Shown: one piece after another, positions 20,143 to 29,019 of the stretch | How the letters are laid out: each line of letters starts with the position of its first letter | How positions within the stretch are numbered: position 1 is the first letter of the stretch | Source: Pedobacter helvus | Lineage (GTDB): Bacteria > Bacteroidota > Bacteroidia > Sphingobacteriales > Sphingobacteriaceae | Assembly: GCF_005925325.1 (NCBI RefSeq) | Contig: NZ_SRMP01000004.1 | Coordinates: 558,001 to 622,000 of the forward strand | Direction: 5' to 3' | Length of the DNA stretch: 64,000 nt | Program-made: the position numbers and the translations under genes | The notes under the pieces: generated by a model | The model's input: the letters and a program-made list of their open reading frames with translations, nothing else | Databases searched by the model: none | Told to the model about the DNA's origin: nothing

Positions 20143-22350
20143 CTAATAAACCTTGTTTACCACCAAATATTCTTCCATTGTCTTTTTTTCTTTCACATAT
20201 TTACTATATTCTTCAGTAAAATAGCAAAAGCGATCTAAGCCATAGACTATGACATCTTGCTCGGGCAGGAACAGTTTTAAGTTACCATTCCACTCCTCCC
20301 CAACGATACCTAATCTATATTTCTGATAATAAAGACCGTCAGGGGTTACAAATTCTTTACCATCTTCAAAAAGATCAATTAGGAAAAGCCTTGTATTACG
20401 AACTCCGTTATTAACCTCAATAGTGGTTAGCAAACGTAGCCTATTGTTTTCAAGTTCTGTGATTCCTAACATTATTCTGTCAGGGATAGAACCATTTGTA
20501 GTTTTTAATCGTAGACCGATTATAGATTTCTCACCATCTCTAAAAGGTTGTCGTTGGTAATAGAAAGGTGCTGGCAATTGATATGTACTGCTCACGACAT
20601 TACTACTCGTTACCGAAGATGTGGAAAGAGCACCCAAGTTCACCCTATCACTAACCACTAATGGGTCATTCAACGTATCAACACTTTCAGCTATAAAAGT
20701 AACCCGTTTTTGCAAAAACGATGTCCCGTCATCCACAACGATTGCATCATTTACCCTAGCTGTTTGAACTGCAGAAATACCGTAAAATGTTTGATTATAA
20801 TAATGAGAAATCAGTCTAATTTTCGAATTACTAATGGCAAAGTAGTTTGGTGTTGGATGATCCTTAAGCATTGGTTCTGCATCAAGTCCATCAAACACTT
20901 CGTCAAAATAATTTGGCAGCCTGTAAATCGGATAATAAACATTATCGACATTAGGCTCCATTCCAGATTGGAAAACATAATCTCTACCCTGATATAAAAT
21001 TATTGCAAAAGAACCAATGTTTTTTTGCATAGCGTCTTCCGCAATTGAAGGTACTGTAAACTGTAGAGACTTTGTCCATTGCGAAGCCGTACCATCCTCT
21101 GCGTCTGGCAGGGAAAGATAATCCGCATCGCAGAAGTTATTGTGCTGGACATTCACAACATCCCCTATCTGGGCATAAAACATCGCACTCGGATTATTGG
21201 GTGTTTTAGTAAATTGTAAAAATAAACTATTACTCGTCTCACTATGGCTCTGCACGGCTTCGTCAATCATAATCGGCCAGCCATCAGTAATATATTTATC
21301 CTCCCACATCGCATTTTCCGCATAGCCCTTTCTGATCGTATTAGGATTAGTCTCATCCACGGTATAGTTCCCATAAAAGTTATAGGAACGTGTCCTATCA
21401 CTCTGGATATAAAAATACCAGCGGTTTTTTCCATAAGACGTACCTAATAGATCCGTATAAATCTGAGTTCCAGTTTTATTAAATAATTCCGAGCCAATCT
21501 TTGCCTTAACGATCCCATCAGCGGCATGTGCTCCGTAATAGGCTAGGATATCTAAAAACTGTAACACCTGTTCTTTGTGTTGCTTCTTTTTATGAGCTAA
21601 GTCCGGATCGTTCGGCCACCAAAACGTCTTTTCCGCCCGCCAAGCCCGCATATAGTTAAGATCAAAGACAAACTTAGTGTCATCATTGGGCTCTCGATAA
21701 TCACCATAGTCAAGTACCACATCCATTCCAAAATTATCCCCACTTAGGAAACGACCTAGGGAAGCCCCGGCGTGTACTATTGGAAGTTCGAACGACTTGC
21801 TCGGATCCTCGACTTCTATCCCGCCCTCTTGCGTATATGTGGCTTGTTTAAAAAAGAAATCATCCAACAACATACTGGCAGGTTGATTCACAGGATCAAA
21901 GCCAATATACCTTGCCAGAAAATCGGGCACGGTCTGTCCTCTGGAAGTATAAAAATTCGCAAAATTGATATTGATTTTGTTGATAAAATCAGAAGTCTGG
22001 TTTGATGATGACGCCAAAACCTTTTCACCATTAAAAAAATCTTCTTTTCGCAACCCCCTGTATACAAAATACTTGATTTTGACACCAGGAAAGGGTTGAT
22101 CAATTGGGCGTAATATTACATTCACCTTACTCAATTCGCTATCGGTCTGCGGCTGTATAAACACTACGCCTTTACAAATCGCATAGGCATTTGTAACCTT
22201 TCCAGACCAACTACTAAACATAGAAGTCAAGCTGAATTGATTCTCCCTCTGCTCAGCATTGTCACCTCTCGGTCCAAAAGCGGCCCAAGCATCCTGACCA
22301 AAAGTATTTGGATCCGCGAAAAAGTAGGAAATAGGTTTTGCGTTATTCAT
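20143..22350 (-). CDS. Unknown 735-residue protein abutting the toxin gene
   Basis: I do not recognise this family. The protein begins MNNAKPISYFFAD without a signal peptide. It is mixed alpha/beta with many aromatic residues, and the second half is beta-rich. It has no membrane helix and no catalytic motif that I can identify. Its stop codon is immediately followed by the ATG of the deaminase-like toxin, so the two are translationally coupled. It may be a carrier, chaperone or structural partner that helps load or fold the toxin. That role is inferred only from the tight coupling. Confidence 0.55.
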   Translation of the reverse strand: MNNAKPISYFFADPNTFGQDAWAAFGPRGDNAEQRENQFSLTSMFSSWSGKVTNAYAICKGVVFIQPQTDSELSKVNVILRPIDQPFPGVKIKYFVYRGLRKEDFFNGEKVLASSSNQTSDFINKININFANFYTSRGQTVPDFLARYIGFDPVNQPASMLLDDFFFKQATYTQEGGIEVEDPSKSFELPIVHAGASLGRFLSGDNFGMDVVLDYGDYREPNDDTKFVFDLNYMRAWRAEKTFWWPNDPDLAHKKKQHKEQVLQFLDILAYYGAHAADGIVKAKIGSELFNKTGTQIYTDLLGTSYGKNRWYFYIQSDRTRSYNFYGNYTVDETNPNTIRKGYAENAMWEDKYITDGWPIMIDEAVQSHSETSNSLFLQFTKTPNNPSAMFYAQIGDVVNVQHNNFCDADYLSLPDAEDGTASQWTKSLQFTVPSIAEDAMQKNIGSFAIILYQGRDYVFQSGMEPNVDNVYYPIYRLPNYFDEVFDGLDAEPMLKDHPTPNYFAISNSKIRLISHYYNQTFYGISAVQTARVNDAIVVDDGTSFLQKRVTFIAESVDTLNDPLVVSDRVNLGALSTSSVTSSNVVSSTYQLPAPFYYQRQPFRDGEKSIIGLRLKTTNGSIPDRIMLGITELENNRLRLLTTIEVNNGVRNTRLFLIDLFEDGKEFVTPDGLYYQKYRLGIVGEEWNGNLKLFLPEQDVIVYGLDRFCYFTEEYSKYVKEKKTMEEYLVVNKVY

Positions 22351-22405
22351 ATTAAGATGTTAATTGACATATATATTGATTAGTTAATTTCCCCAAATCG
22401 AATTG

Positions 22406-23758
22406 TTATAGTGGTGGAGGATTAAAGATCTCCTCAATTGTTGTATCTTGAGTTGTCTTATTAAATCGAAGTATCGCAACTTTTCTATAGCCAAAGGCAA
22501 TAATCTGTAGGTGATGGCTTTTAGAAAGTACAGTAGTTCCTCCCACATTATAGAATCCACCCCCGTGTGGTCCGACCAACATAACTCCACCAATGTAGGT
22601 ATTCAGCAACAAACTGAACTGTCCGCTATTTACGCTACCCGACCAGTTTACATATATTCCAACTTCAATAATGTTTGGGGTATTTGGAAACGATTTAATA
22701 AAATTTCGAAGTCCTACTAAGACCTCTTGATCATTTCGGCTCTGGGGATTACTATAGCTTGTCCACCATAAGTACGAATATTCACTTTGTACTATCATCG
22801 GAACTTGGGAATTAAACCTACCACCTACAGGTTTATTATCCCAGGGAGTGCCAGTGTTTTCGTACATCACCTGAACATCCAGACCTTTTCCTCCGTAATT
22901 ATTCCAAGAGAAAGTTAAGGTCAAATAATTAAATTTATCTGAAACTATAGTTTTACTCAAAATAGTCACCTGTTTAGTAAGTGGCTCAAAATTGGATTTT
23001 ACAGCGGTGATTATTATATTCCTAGAGCCAGGAATGTTATTAACAGCAACTGTGAGGATATTCCCTTCAAAACTTCCCTCAGTTGAGCTAAATGTATAAC
23101 CGTTAAGAACTGCAACGGAATTATCGTTATAATAACCTAAAACATTATATATAGCGAGCTCTTCTTCCGTTATCTTATCCGGACCTACAATTTCTGTACT
23201 TAACAAAATAATCTCAGATGTATCTTCAATTCTTAAGACGTAGTTCAAATCACTATAGCCCTCTCTCGCGGCCGTAACTGTGATATTCCTACTATCATTT
23301 GGAGTATCGTTTTTAGGTATCAGCAATAGATTTCCATCAAAGGTACCCTCTTGACTTTCGAAGGTATATTCACCAGTAAAATCTTCTGTGGTATTGTCAA
23401 TAAATTTGGCAAAGACATTGAACAAACCACTTGATCCTTCATCGATACTTTCAGGCCCAAGCAGATGATAGGTTGGTTGCGGATAATTTCTAAATACTAG
23501 AGACTTTATCCCTGTCCAACCTTCACTGGTAAGTAACCTTACCCCGATCTTAGATCTGCCATAAGCAAAAGCAAGGCTTAATGTTGGCTCAAATTGGTCC
23601 AACATCAAACGATCGTTAAGATACCATTGGAAACGCAATACCGAAGCAGTATCAAATGGAGCTTCAAGCAATACATTGAATGCAGGTGTTTCGTCGATGA
23701 AAAGCTCTTTTCCAATCAATGAAAAGGCTGGTCCCATTAGGCAGATGGTGTTACTCAT
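22406..23758 (-). CDS. Ig-like tandem-repeat protein
   Basis: The 450-residue protein has an N-terminal beta domain and two tandem Ig/Big-like repeats of about 90 residues. The repeats start at GPESIDEGSSGLFNV (about 100) and GPDKITEEELAIYNV (about 190); both contain T-F-x-S-x-E-G-x-F-x-G-N and end in a R-N-I-x-I-T-A motif. The C-terminal 170 residues are another beta-rich region with a Gly-rich patch (VGPHGGGFYNVGG). No signal peptide is visible. It lies 55 bp upstream of the 735-residue gene on the same strand. It fits a structural or adhesion role in the cluster; no enzyme motif is seen. Confidence 0.55.
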   Translation of the reverse strand: MSNTICLMGPAFSLIGKELFIDETPAFNVLLEAPFDTASVLRFQWYLNDRLMLDQFEPTLSLAFAYGRSKIGVRLLTSEGWTGIKSLVFRNYPQPTYHLLGPESIDEGSSGLFNVFAKFIDNTTEDFTGEYTFESQEGTFDGNLLLIPKNDTPNDSRNITVTAAREGYSDLNYVLRIEDTSEIILLSTEIVGPDKITEEELAIYNVLGYYNDNSVAVLNGYTFSSTEGSFEGNILTVAVNNIPGSRNIIITAVKSNFEPLTKQVTILSKTIVSDKFNYLTLTFSWNNYGGKGLDVQVMYENTGTPWDNKPVGGRFNSQVPMIVQSEYSYLWWTSYSNPQSRNDQEVLVGLRNFIKSFPNTPNIIEVGIYVNWSGSVNSGQFSLLLNTYIGGVMLVGPHGGGFYNVGGTTVLSKSHHLQIIAFGYRKVAILRFNKTTQDTTIEEIFNPPPL

Positions 23759-24095
23759 AGCTAAACTTTTAATTCAAGGCCACTTTACATGATACGCAAA
23801 ATGAACCTTTTCCAATTTGGCCATTATGTGATGGCTTAATAGAGATACAGTAGTACTGTTTCTCGCAGTTGAAATCTCTTAGGAAATTCTCGGAAGTGAG
23901 CAGTTCGTTAATTCAGACGCTTCGAAGTAAACCAGATTTCTTTAATAGTAAATATACCATTATGTTTTTAAAATTAAGTTAATATTGGTTAATGTTATCG
24001 TTAAAACTTTGTGTATTCTGCCAGTTACGATCAAAAAAAGTAACCGCTTATACAAAATGTCCATAGCGCATACCTCCACTATTGGCGTCCGCCAA
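23759..24095. other. Intergenic region inside the effector cluster
   Basis: This 337-bp AT-rich gap separates the muramidase gene from the Ig-repeat gene and has no convincing reading frame. It is long enough to hold a promoter for the downstream block of giant genes. I could not find a clean TAnnTTTG/TTG pair on the minus strand. Confidence 0.4.
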
Positions 24096-24941
24096 CTATT
24101 CGGCCCGTTTGTCAATCGAGGCATACTTCTCATAGGCCTTTTTTAGTTTGACATCATACTTATTTTTTTCATAAGCAGACCCATTGTATCGGTAAGCAAA
24201 ACCCTTCCAGTCCTTCGCTTTGAGGTATTTCACCAATCCATTCACCTTGATGAATTTCCCAAACATACGGAGATGCTCCCCTTCGTTGATCTGGTTGGCG
24301 CCAACGAACTCCACGATCTCTTGATAACCAAGTGACTTAAAATGGTAGCCCATGATCTGGAACAGTCCCCAAGATGCGGCAGCATATGCGGCCTCCGTAA
24401 CATCCACATTATTACCGATCAGGTTGATCGCCTTATTTAGCCGATCATATTCAGCTTTACCATACCGATAATGTTTCGTAGTCCACTTCTGATAGAGGAT
24501 ATCCTCATTTCCTTTCACTAAAGGCTTGGGACTGATGCCACGTTTGACAAGTTCGTTCCAAAACACATGGCCTTCAAAAAGTATCTTTGGATTGCCGTCA
24601 ACGGTGAAACCCCTTCCGCTGCTTTCCACTTCATTAACAGCCTTCACAATCGCTGGCTCCAGACCTAGTTCTCTCGCGAGCTGAACGATGTCATCTTCCT
24701 GAAGATATTTTTTATCAAGACTTATAAAATCAACAGAACTTCGATTGAGTATTTTAACCCAAGTCTTCGTATAAACTATCCCATCAGCCACTAATCGGTT
24801 ATCTCTTTGGAAATCCCTTACCGCCAAGTCTGTAGCCATACCGAAAATACCATCGGCCTTCAGTGAATAACCGAATTCATTTAAGAGTTCCTGTAGCATC
24901 ACTACAGCATCGCCTTTGGATCTAATTTTCAACTTTATCAT
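24096..24941 (-). CDS. Peptidoglycan-binding N-acetylmuramidase (endolysin-like)
   Basis: The 281-residue protein has an N-terminal PG_binding_1 domain (about 3-65, with DGIFGMATDLAVRDFQ) followed by an N-acetylmuramidase domain of the DUF3380 type (about 80-275). The motif VESSGRGF places the probable catalytic Glu at 106, and LFEGHVFW and SWGLFQIMGYH are also typical of the family. The enzyme cuts the glycan backbone of murein. There is no signal peptide, as in phage endolysins and in muramidases carried by injection or release machines. It lies between the Ig-repeat gene and two small genes (a helical protein and a lipoprotein), suggesting a lysis, release or wall-crossing job for the cluster. 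Confidence 0.8.
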   Translation of the reverse strand: MIKLKIRSKGDAVVMLQELLNEFGYSLKADGIFGMATDLAVRDFQRDNRLVADGIVYTKTWVKILNRSSVDFISLDKKYLQEDDIVQLARELGLEPAIVKAVNEVESSGRGFTVDGNPKILFEGHVFWNELVKRGISPKPLVKGNEDILYQKWTTKHYRYGKAEYDRLNKAINLIGNNVDVTEAAYAAASWGLFQIMGYHFKSLGYQEIVEFVGANQINEGEHLRMFGKFIKVNGLVKYLKAKDWKGFAYRYNGSAYEKNKYDVKLKKAYEKYASIDKRAE

Positions 24942-25001
24942 TTGATTACTATAAGGTAGTATTATAAAACATCTCTGTATTTAAGCCATCAGGCATCTAG
25001 T

Positions 25002-25328
25002 TTATCTTAAAGGGGCGATTAAAGTGCTAACCGCATCCCCCAATATTTTAAAAGCAGCATTTACAGCTTTTTGTACAACCGCTTTTGTAAGTACCTTTAG
25101 GGTATTCAACTGCACCTCAAGCATGAGTTTTTCATCCTCTAAGCGAGCTAAAAACTCCTCTTCTGTGAGTTCATTATCTAATCGGAGTTCCGCAATCAAT
25201 TGGAGCCGATCCTTATTGAGTTCAGCAAATTGTTCACTGACCACACGGATCTGCTTCCATCCTTTTCCTGTTTCCTTACGTAGAGCAAGTAACATTTCTT
25301 CCAGAATTCCACCAATTTCAAATTTCAT
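25002..25328 (-). CDS. Small helical unknown protein next to muramidase
   Basis: The ATG at 25328 (MKFEIGGILEEM) follows the stop of the lipoprotein gene by one base (TAGGATG) and is preferred over the TTG at 25364. The product is about 108 residues, strongly helical and charged (LTEEEFLARLEDEKLMLE). A weakly hydrophobic C-terminal stretch (AVNAAFKILGDAVSTLI) could be amphipathic. It is 60 bp upstream of the muramidase. It might be a holin- or spanin-like helper, but no typical transmembrane pair is visible, so this is speculative. Confidence 0.55.
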   Translation of the reverse strand: MKFEIGGILEEMLLALRKETGKGWKQIRVVSEQFAELNKDRLQLIAELRLDNELTEEEFLARLEDEKLMLEVQLNTLKVLTKAVVQKAVNAAFKILGDAVSTLIAPLR

Positions 25329-25329
25329 C

Positions 25330-25761
25330 CTATTGTTTTGTGCTTTCCGTAAGTTGAATAGCAAAGAGAATGTCAGCCATGAACTTTCTATTCAATTTGA
25401 TAACACCGTCTGTAAGTATCTTCTTTTCCTTATGATCTTTCCGATAACCTTGCCATTTTTCTAAAGCAATTTCAAAGTTTCTAGTAGTTTCAATATTCTT
25501 TTCCCTTAATTTATTCTTTTTATATAAAGACGATAATTCGACTTCAATGTCTATGTAGCGTTCTGCATAATTATCGTAGACCCTCTGCGAAGATGATTTT
25601 TCTAAAATCATCAGATAAAGACGATCAATATCTTTAGTAACCGTATCAATCTGAGCAGCTATCTCCTGACTGTAGGATGGCAATAAATTGACTTTACATG
25701 ATGAACAACAGAACATCAAAAGTAAAAGCAGCCGAGGCCAACGAATTAATTGAACGGTCAT
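25330..25761 (-). CDS. Small lipoprotein, first gene of the effector cluster
   Basis: The 143-residue protein begins with a basic start and a hydrophobic stretch ending in a lipobox-like sequence (LLLLMFCCSSC), so it is predicted to be lipid-anchored. The rest is helical and charged, probably coiled-coil. It is the first gene of the minus-strand series that ends at 151, and its stop is one base from the next start. A lipoprotein followed by a small helical protein and a muramidase recalls lysis cassettes; the exact role is unknown. Confidence 0.6.
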   Translation of the reverse strand: MTVQLIRWPRLLLLLMFCCSSCKVNLLPSYSQEIAAQIDTVTKDIDRLYLMILEKSSSQRVYDNYAERYIDIEVELSSLYKKNKLREKNIETTRNFEIALEKWQGYRKDHKEKKILTDGVIKLNRKFMADILFAIQLTESTKQ

Positions 25762-26029
25762 ATAGTTACATTAAGCGTATTAACAAAAATCTCAAGTTAC
25801 CTTCTACTATCTATCCGTCCCGTACTTATTCTCCAAGGTAATCAACAGTTTTGGACATTCAATAAAATGTGACTAAAAGTCCCATTGGATGAATATGCGC
25901 AATTGAGGTTTATTTCGAGGTTTTTCATCAGGCTAGATTCTGAGGCGCATGTTGGAGTGGAGGTCACAAATATGAACTTCTCTTCATTCTACAGACCTCG
26001 ATATCTTAAACGCAATAGCCTATAAGCAG
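25762..26029. other. Upstream region of the effector cluster
   Basis: This AT-rich stretch has no credible reading frame. It must contain the promoter of the lipoprotein-muramidase block if that block is transcribed from here. No convincing TAnnTTTG element was found on the minus strand. Confidence 0.35.
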
Positions 26030-26055
26030 AAAGCCCGGCCAAATGGCCGGGCTTT
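26030..26055 (-). terminator. Strong hairpin terminator after the histone-like gene
   Basis: An 11-bp perfect stem (AAAGCCCGGCC / GGCCGGGCTTT) with the loop AAAT lies 27 bp past the stop of the histone-like gene. The stem itself ends in a T-run on both strands, so it could act in both directions. It separates the conjugation cluster from the effector cluster. Confidence 0.75.
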
Positions 26056-26081
26056 CCTATAATTCCCAAATCGATGTTGAT

Positions 26082-26258
26082 CTATTTTGCGTTTTTCTTT
26101 TCGGTCACTTCAGTTCTGATCTCCTGTGCTAAAACCTTCAAGTCCTGCATTCCCTTGCGTACACGTGTACCAGCAGCATTGTTACCTGCATTGTAGAATT
26201 TCTCCGCATCAGCTTCGATAGCTGCTACCAATTCCTTTACTTTTTGAAACTTTTCCAT
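26082..26258 (-). CDS. Histone H1-like small DNA-associated protein
   Basis: The frame encodes 58 residues starting MEKFQKVKELVAAIEAD and ending in a lysine-rich tail (TEKKNAK). The block GNNAAGTRVRKGMQDLKVLA is the conserved core of the short histone H1/Hc1-like proteins found widely in Bacteroidota. Such proteins are thought to bind DNA and help compact the nucleoid. The gene is monocistronic, with a strong hairpin just downstream. It lies next to the conjugative-element genes, a common place for such accessory copies. Confidence 0.85.
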   Translation of the reverse strand: MEKFQKVKELVAAIEADAEKFYNAGNNAAGTRVRKGMQDLKVLAQEIRTEVTEKKNAK

Positions 26259-26325
26259 TCTGATTTTTTAAATGATAAGCTAATAATGATTAATTAAATT
26301 TCGGACGAATATATCACAATTCCGT

Positions 26326-27408
26326 TTATATTCCGATCCCCTGTCCCGTTTCCAACGACTTTTTCTCCGATCTTGCCTTGTCCCTAACGACTTCCAGTCC
26401 CTTATCCACCTTTCGATCCTGAACTTTTTCAAACTGCTCACGTTTCTCGATCCCACCCTTCAGGTCATAAAAATTTAGCTTACCATAGCGGACAGAGGTC
26501 TCTACCATGACACCGGTCTCCTTCCCATCCTTCTCCACGGTAACCGCCACCCGGTTACCCTCCTTCAGCTTCGCCTGCAAAAGTTCCGCCTTATCCACAT
26601 CCTCCAGCTCCTTGATCTTGTAAGCGGAGAGGACCTCAGCCAGGTCAAAGCCATAATTATCATAAAACTTCTTCAACGGCAGGTTCGCCTGCACTTTCTC
26701 CTCCCCACCTTTCTCTGGACCATCTTGCTCCTGTCCATCTTTTTCCTGACCGATAGGCTTTTCCTTCGCCCTGTCCCTAGCCTCCAGGTCCAATTGCAAC
26801 CAGGCGCTGTAAGGCTTACCATCCCTGCTCAACAGGTCCTCCCTGTAGACCGACCTGCCCTGCATCAGGTTGGCCGCCTGTTCGCGGGTAAAGCTCCTGC
26901 CCCTGTCCAACCAGAACACCTGCGCCAGTTCAGGACGATCAAAGTCACTCTTGAACTCCGTAGCCACATAAGTCTCCCTGCCACCTTCCATCGTGGCCAT
27001 CCTCACCCTATCCTCCAGACTACTGCCAGCAGCCAGCTCTACCTCACCCTTAAACCCGCTCATCGACTGATAAGTCCTGATCGCCTCCCTCAGGCTATCT
27101 GCACCAGTCATCACCGCAATCTCGCCATCCTTGTTGATGCCCAAAATCATATATTGCTGTCCCTTCTCCAGCCCACGTCCCCAATGCCTCGTTGCCTCCA
27201 GCCTGTTCAGATAGAAAAACTCCGAGGAATTCGACTGTCGGAAATGCAGGTCAATCCCCACATGTCCCTTTTGCGCCGCCACCTGATCATGTAGCACAAA
27301 TTCCTTTTCCCCGGCGATCATTCGATCCTCCATCTGGGTAGTCAACGTTTCGCTGAAACCCAATTTCTTCATCTCTTCCCTGAGATCCCTTAAATTAGTC
27401 GTGTTCAT
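26326..27408 (-). CDS. Conjugative-element protein, DUF3945/DUF4099-like
   Basis: The 360-residue protein is hydrophilic with no signal peptide. Its first half (for example LHFRQSNSSEFFYLNRLEATR) resembles the replication or antirestriction-like proteins of Bacteroidota conjugative transposons (DUF3945/DUF4099 types). A Lys/Glu/Gln-rich linker at about 213-240 separates it from a C-terminal region (LPLKKFYDNYGFDLAEVL...) that ends in charged helices. The start overlaps the stop of the 97-residue gene by 4 bases (ATGA). A role in processing or protecting element DNA is inferred. Confidence 0.55.
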   Translation of the reverse strand: MNTTNLRDLREEMKKLGFSETLTTQMEDRMIAGEKEFVLHDQVAAQKGHVGIDLHFRQSNSSEFFYLNRLEATRHWGRGLEKGQQYMILGINKDGEIAVMTGADSLREAIRTYQSMSGFKGEVELAAGSSLEDRVRMATMEGGRETYVATEFKSDFDRPELAQVFWLDRGRSFTREQAANLMQGRSVYREDLLSRDGKPYSAWLQLDLEARDRAKEKPIGQEKDGQEQDGPEKGGEEKVQANLPLKKFYDNYGFDLAEVLSAYKIKELEDVDKAELLQAKLKEGNRVAVTVEKDGKETGVMVETSVRYGKLNFYDLKGGIEKREQFEKVQDRKVDKGLEVVRDKARSEKKSLETGQGIGI

Positions 27409-27698
27409 CTTCCTGTTTTTTGATTATGATAATAAAATCCCGTTTCTATAATTGGCGGCAACACCCGATTGGTGCGCACCTGTAACAGCGTCCCCAGGAA
27501 ATCGCCGATCGGCTGCACACACCAATCCCCATTCAAGGCGGCAAAGCCATCCGCCTCAGCCTCTCCCCGGACCGCCACCACATCATCCATTCCATAGCAC
27601 TCCCTATCCCTTGGATAGACCACCTGGTCAAAGCCTTCCGACATAGCCAACTTCACCTGTGCCAAAGTCCAAAAGAAGACCTCCCTTTCAAACCGCAT
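27405..27698 (-). CDS. Small conjugative-element protein of unknown function
   Basis: The 97-residue soluble protein has no signal or membrane segment. It starts 3 bp after the TraM stop and overlaps the next start by 4 bases, so it is part of the tra operon. No family is recognised; its place after TraM is typical of element-specific unknown genes. Confidence 0.55.
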   Translation of the reverse strand: MRFEREVFFWTLAQVKLAMSEGFDQVVYPRDRECYGMDDVVAVRGEAEADGFAALNGDWCVQPIGDFLGTLLQVRTNRVLPPIIETGFYYHNQKTGR

Positions 27699-27701
27699 GC
27701 C

Positions 27702-28778
27702 CTATCGCTTCAACTTGTTGTCCCTGAGCAAGACCACCGTCCCCCCCTTCAACTTCACCTTCACCTTGCGCACCTTCCTAGACACCAACTGCCTTGCCGC
27801 ATCAATGCCCGCCGTGGCCACCTGCATACCCATCGAGCTGTCAAAACCGCTCATTCCCATCCCACGCACCGCATTGTCTGTACCGGCGTTCAAGGCGCCC
27901 GTCAACACCGCTTCCGGAGCAGCAATCCCCGCCATTCCGTCCAAACTGAAAACCGTCAGGTCCACGGGCACGATCGCATTGCCCAAACGCACATGCTTGA
28001 TATCCAACAACAGCCGTTGGTTCGACAGCCGACAGACCCCAAAAAGCAACTGCCCCTTGGGTAATAGCATACCAGCCACCCAAACCGTATCGATCAACTT
28101 TAACCTCACCGCTGTCCCATCCACCGCCTTCTGGTTGCCGTCGATATAGGCAGGCAAAGCCTTAAACAGACTGTCCGGATAAAGCGAACGATCCAGGGCC
28201 TGACGCTGGAATACCCTTTCCGGATGCTGCACATCCAAGATCCCCTGCATCAGCTGGTTCAACTGCTGCATCTCCCGATCTTCCCCCTTACCCTGCTGCA
28301 TGGCAGCCATCAACTGTTCCAAACGATCCACATCATTTTTCAACCCAGTGGCAACCTCCCTTCGCCCAGCACTGCTCCGCTGTGGAGATGAACTGGGCGC
28401 TGGACGAGATATTTCCCTTTGTATAGCGGCCAACCTGTGATCGATCTCCTCGGCCTGCCTACCCGCACCAGTACGATGCCGCCCAGCATTCGGCACCCCG
28501 GCAAACCCCAATTTTTCGGCAATAGACTGAATGCCATTGCTATCCAACCTGGCAGACCTTCGTTCCGCCTGATCATAATACTCCGTTTTATGCTTTAGCG
28601 TATCCTTCGAAAAGGTCGCCTCCGGAAGACTGGCATTAATTCCGCTGGCTTTTTTCAAGCCCGATTGGCTGCCACTCCCACCACCAAGCACATAGAAGCC
28701 CAATGCCAGTACGGGCATCACCAGCAGGGGCAGCAAAAGCCAAAACCTGAGCTTGTTTTTTTCTATCTTCTGATCCAT
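27702..28778 (-). CDS. traM: Conjugative transposon protein TraM
   Basis: The 358-residue protein has one N-terminal membrane helix (about 10-32, FWLLLPLLVMPVLALGFYV). A Ser/Gln-rich periplasmic linker and a C-terminal beta domain (WVAGMLLPKGQLLFGV) follow. This is the pattern of Bacteroides-type TraM, a VirB10-like part of the mating channel. It lies after TraJ, TraK and a TraL-position protein, which is the standard order. The TraN gene that normally follows is absent here; two unknown proteins come instead. Confidence 0.85.
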   Translation of the reverse strand: MDQKIEKNKLRFWLLLPLLVMPVLALGFYVLGGGSGSQSGLKKASGINASLPEATFSKDTLKHKTEYYDQAERRSARLDSNGIQSIAEKLGFAGVPNAGRHRTGAGRQAEEIDHRLAAIQREISRPAPSSSPQRSSAGRREVATGLKNDVDRLEQLMAAMQQGKGEDREMQQLNQLMQGILDVQHPERVFQRQALDRSLYPDSLFKALPAYIDGNQKAVDGTAVRLKLIDTVWVAGMLLPKGQLLFGVCRLSNQRLLLDIKHVRLGNAIVPVDLTVFSLDGMAGIAAPEAVLTGALNAGTDNAVRGMGMSGFDSSMGMQVATAGIDAARQLVSRKVRKVKVKLKGGTVVLLRDNKLKR

Positions 28779-28803
28779 GATCTACAATTTATATAATGAA
28801 TAA

Positions 28804-29019
28804 TTAGTTAAAAGCCCCAATGACCAGCGAGGCCAAATACACCGCAACGACGAATAAAAAGCCAAACAGCAGCCATTTCAGGTTTCCCGGAGCCAGCCTG
28901 CGGCACCTATCGTTCAGCCAATCGGCCAATTGCCGCTGCCTGCTTTCAATTGCCACAGCTAAACGCTCGGCCATCAATCTGCGCCATGCTGAGCTAATTC
29001 CCTTTTTCCCAGACTTCAT
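28804..29019 (-). CDS. Small membrane protein at the TraL position
   Basis: The ATG at 29019 (MKSGKKGISSAWRRL) overlaps the TraK stop in ATGA and is preferred over the upstream TTG at 29058. The 71-residue product is basic and ends in one transmembrane helix (WLLFGFLFVVAVYLASLVI). Position between TraK and TraM matches the small TraL protein of Bacteroidota elements. It is probably a minor part of the mating channel. Confidence 0.65.
   Translation of the reverse strand: MKSGKKGISSAWRRLMAERLAVAIESRQRQLADWLNDRCRRLAPGNLKWLLFGFLFVVAVYLASLVIGAFN

Noticed and set aside
151..25761. Reading the giant-protein cluster as a classical contractile injection system or prophage tail module
   Set aside because: No tube, sheath, baseplate, AAA ATPase or capsid gene is recognisable in the window, so only a loose functional analogy is kept.
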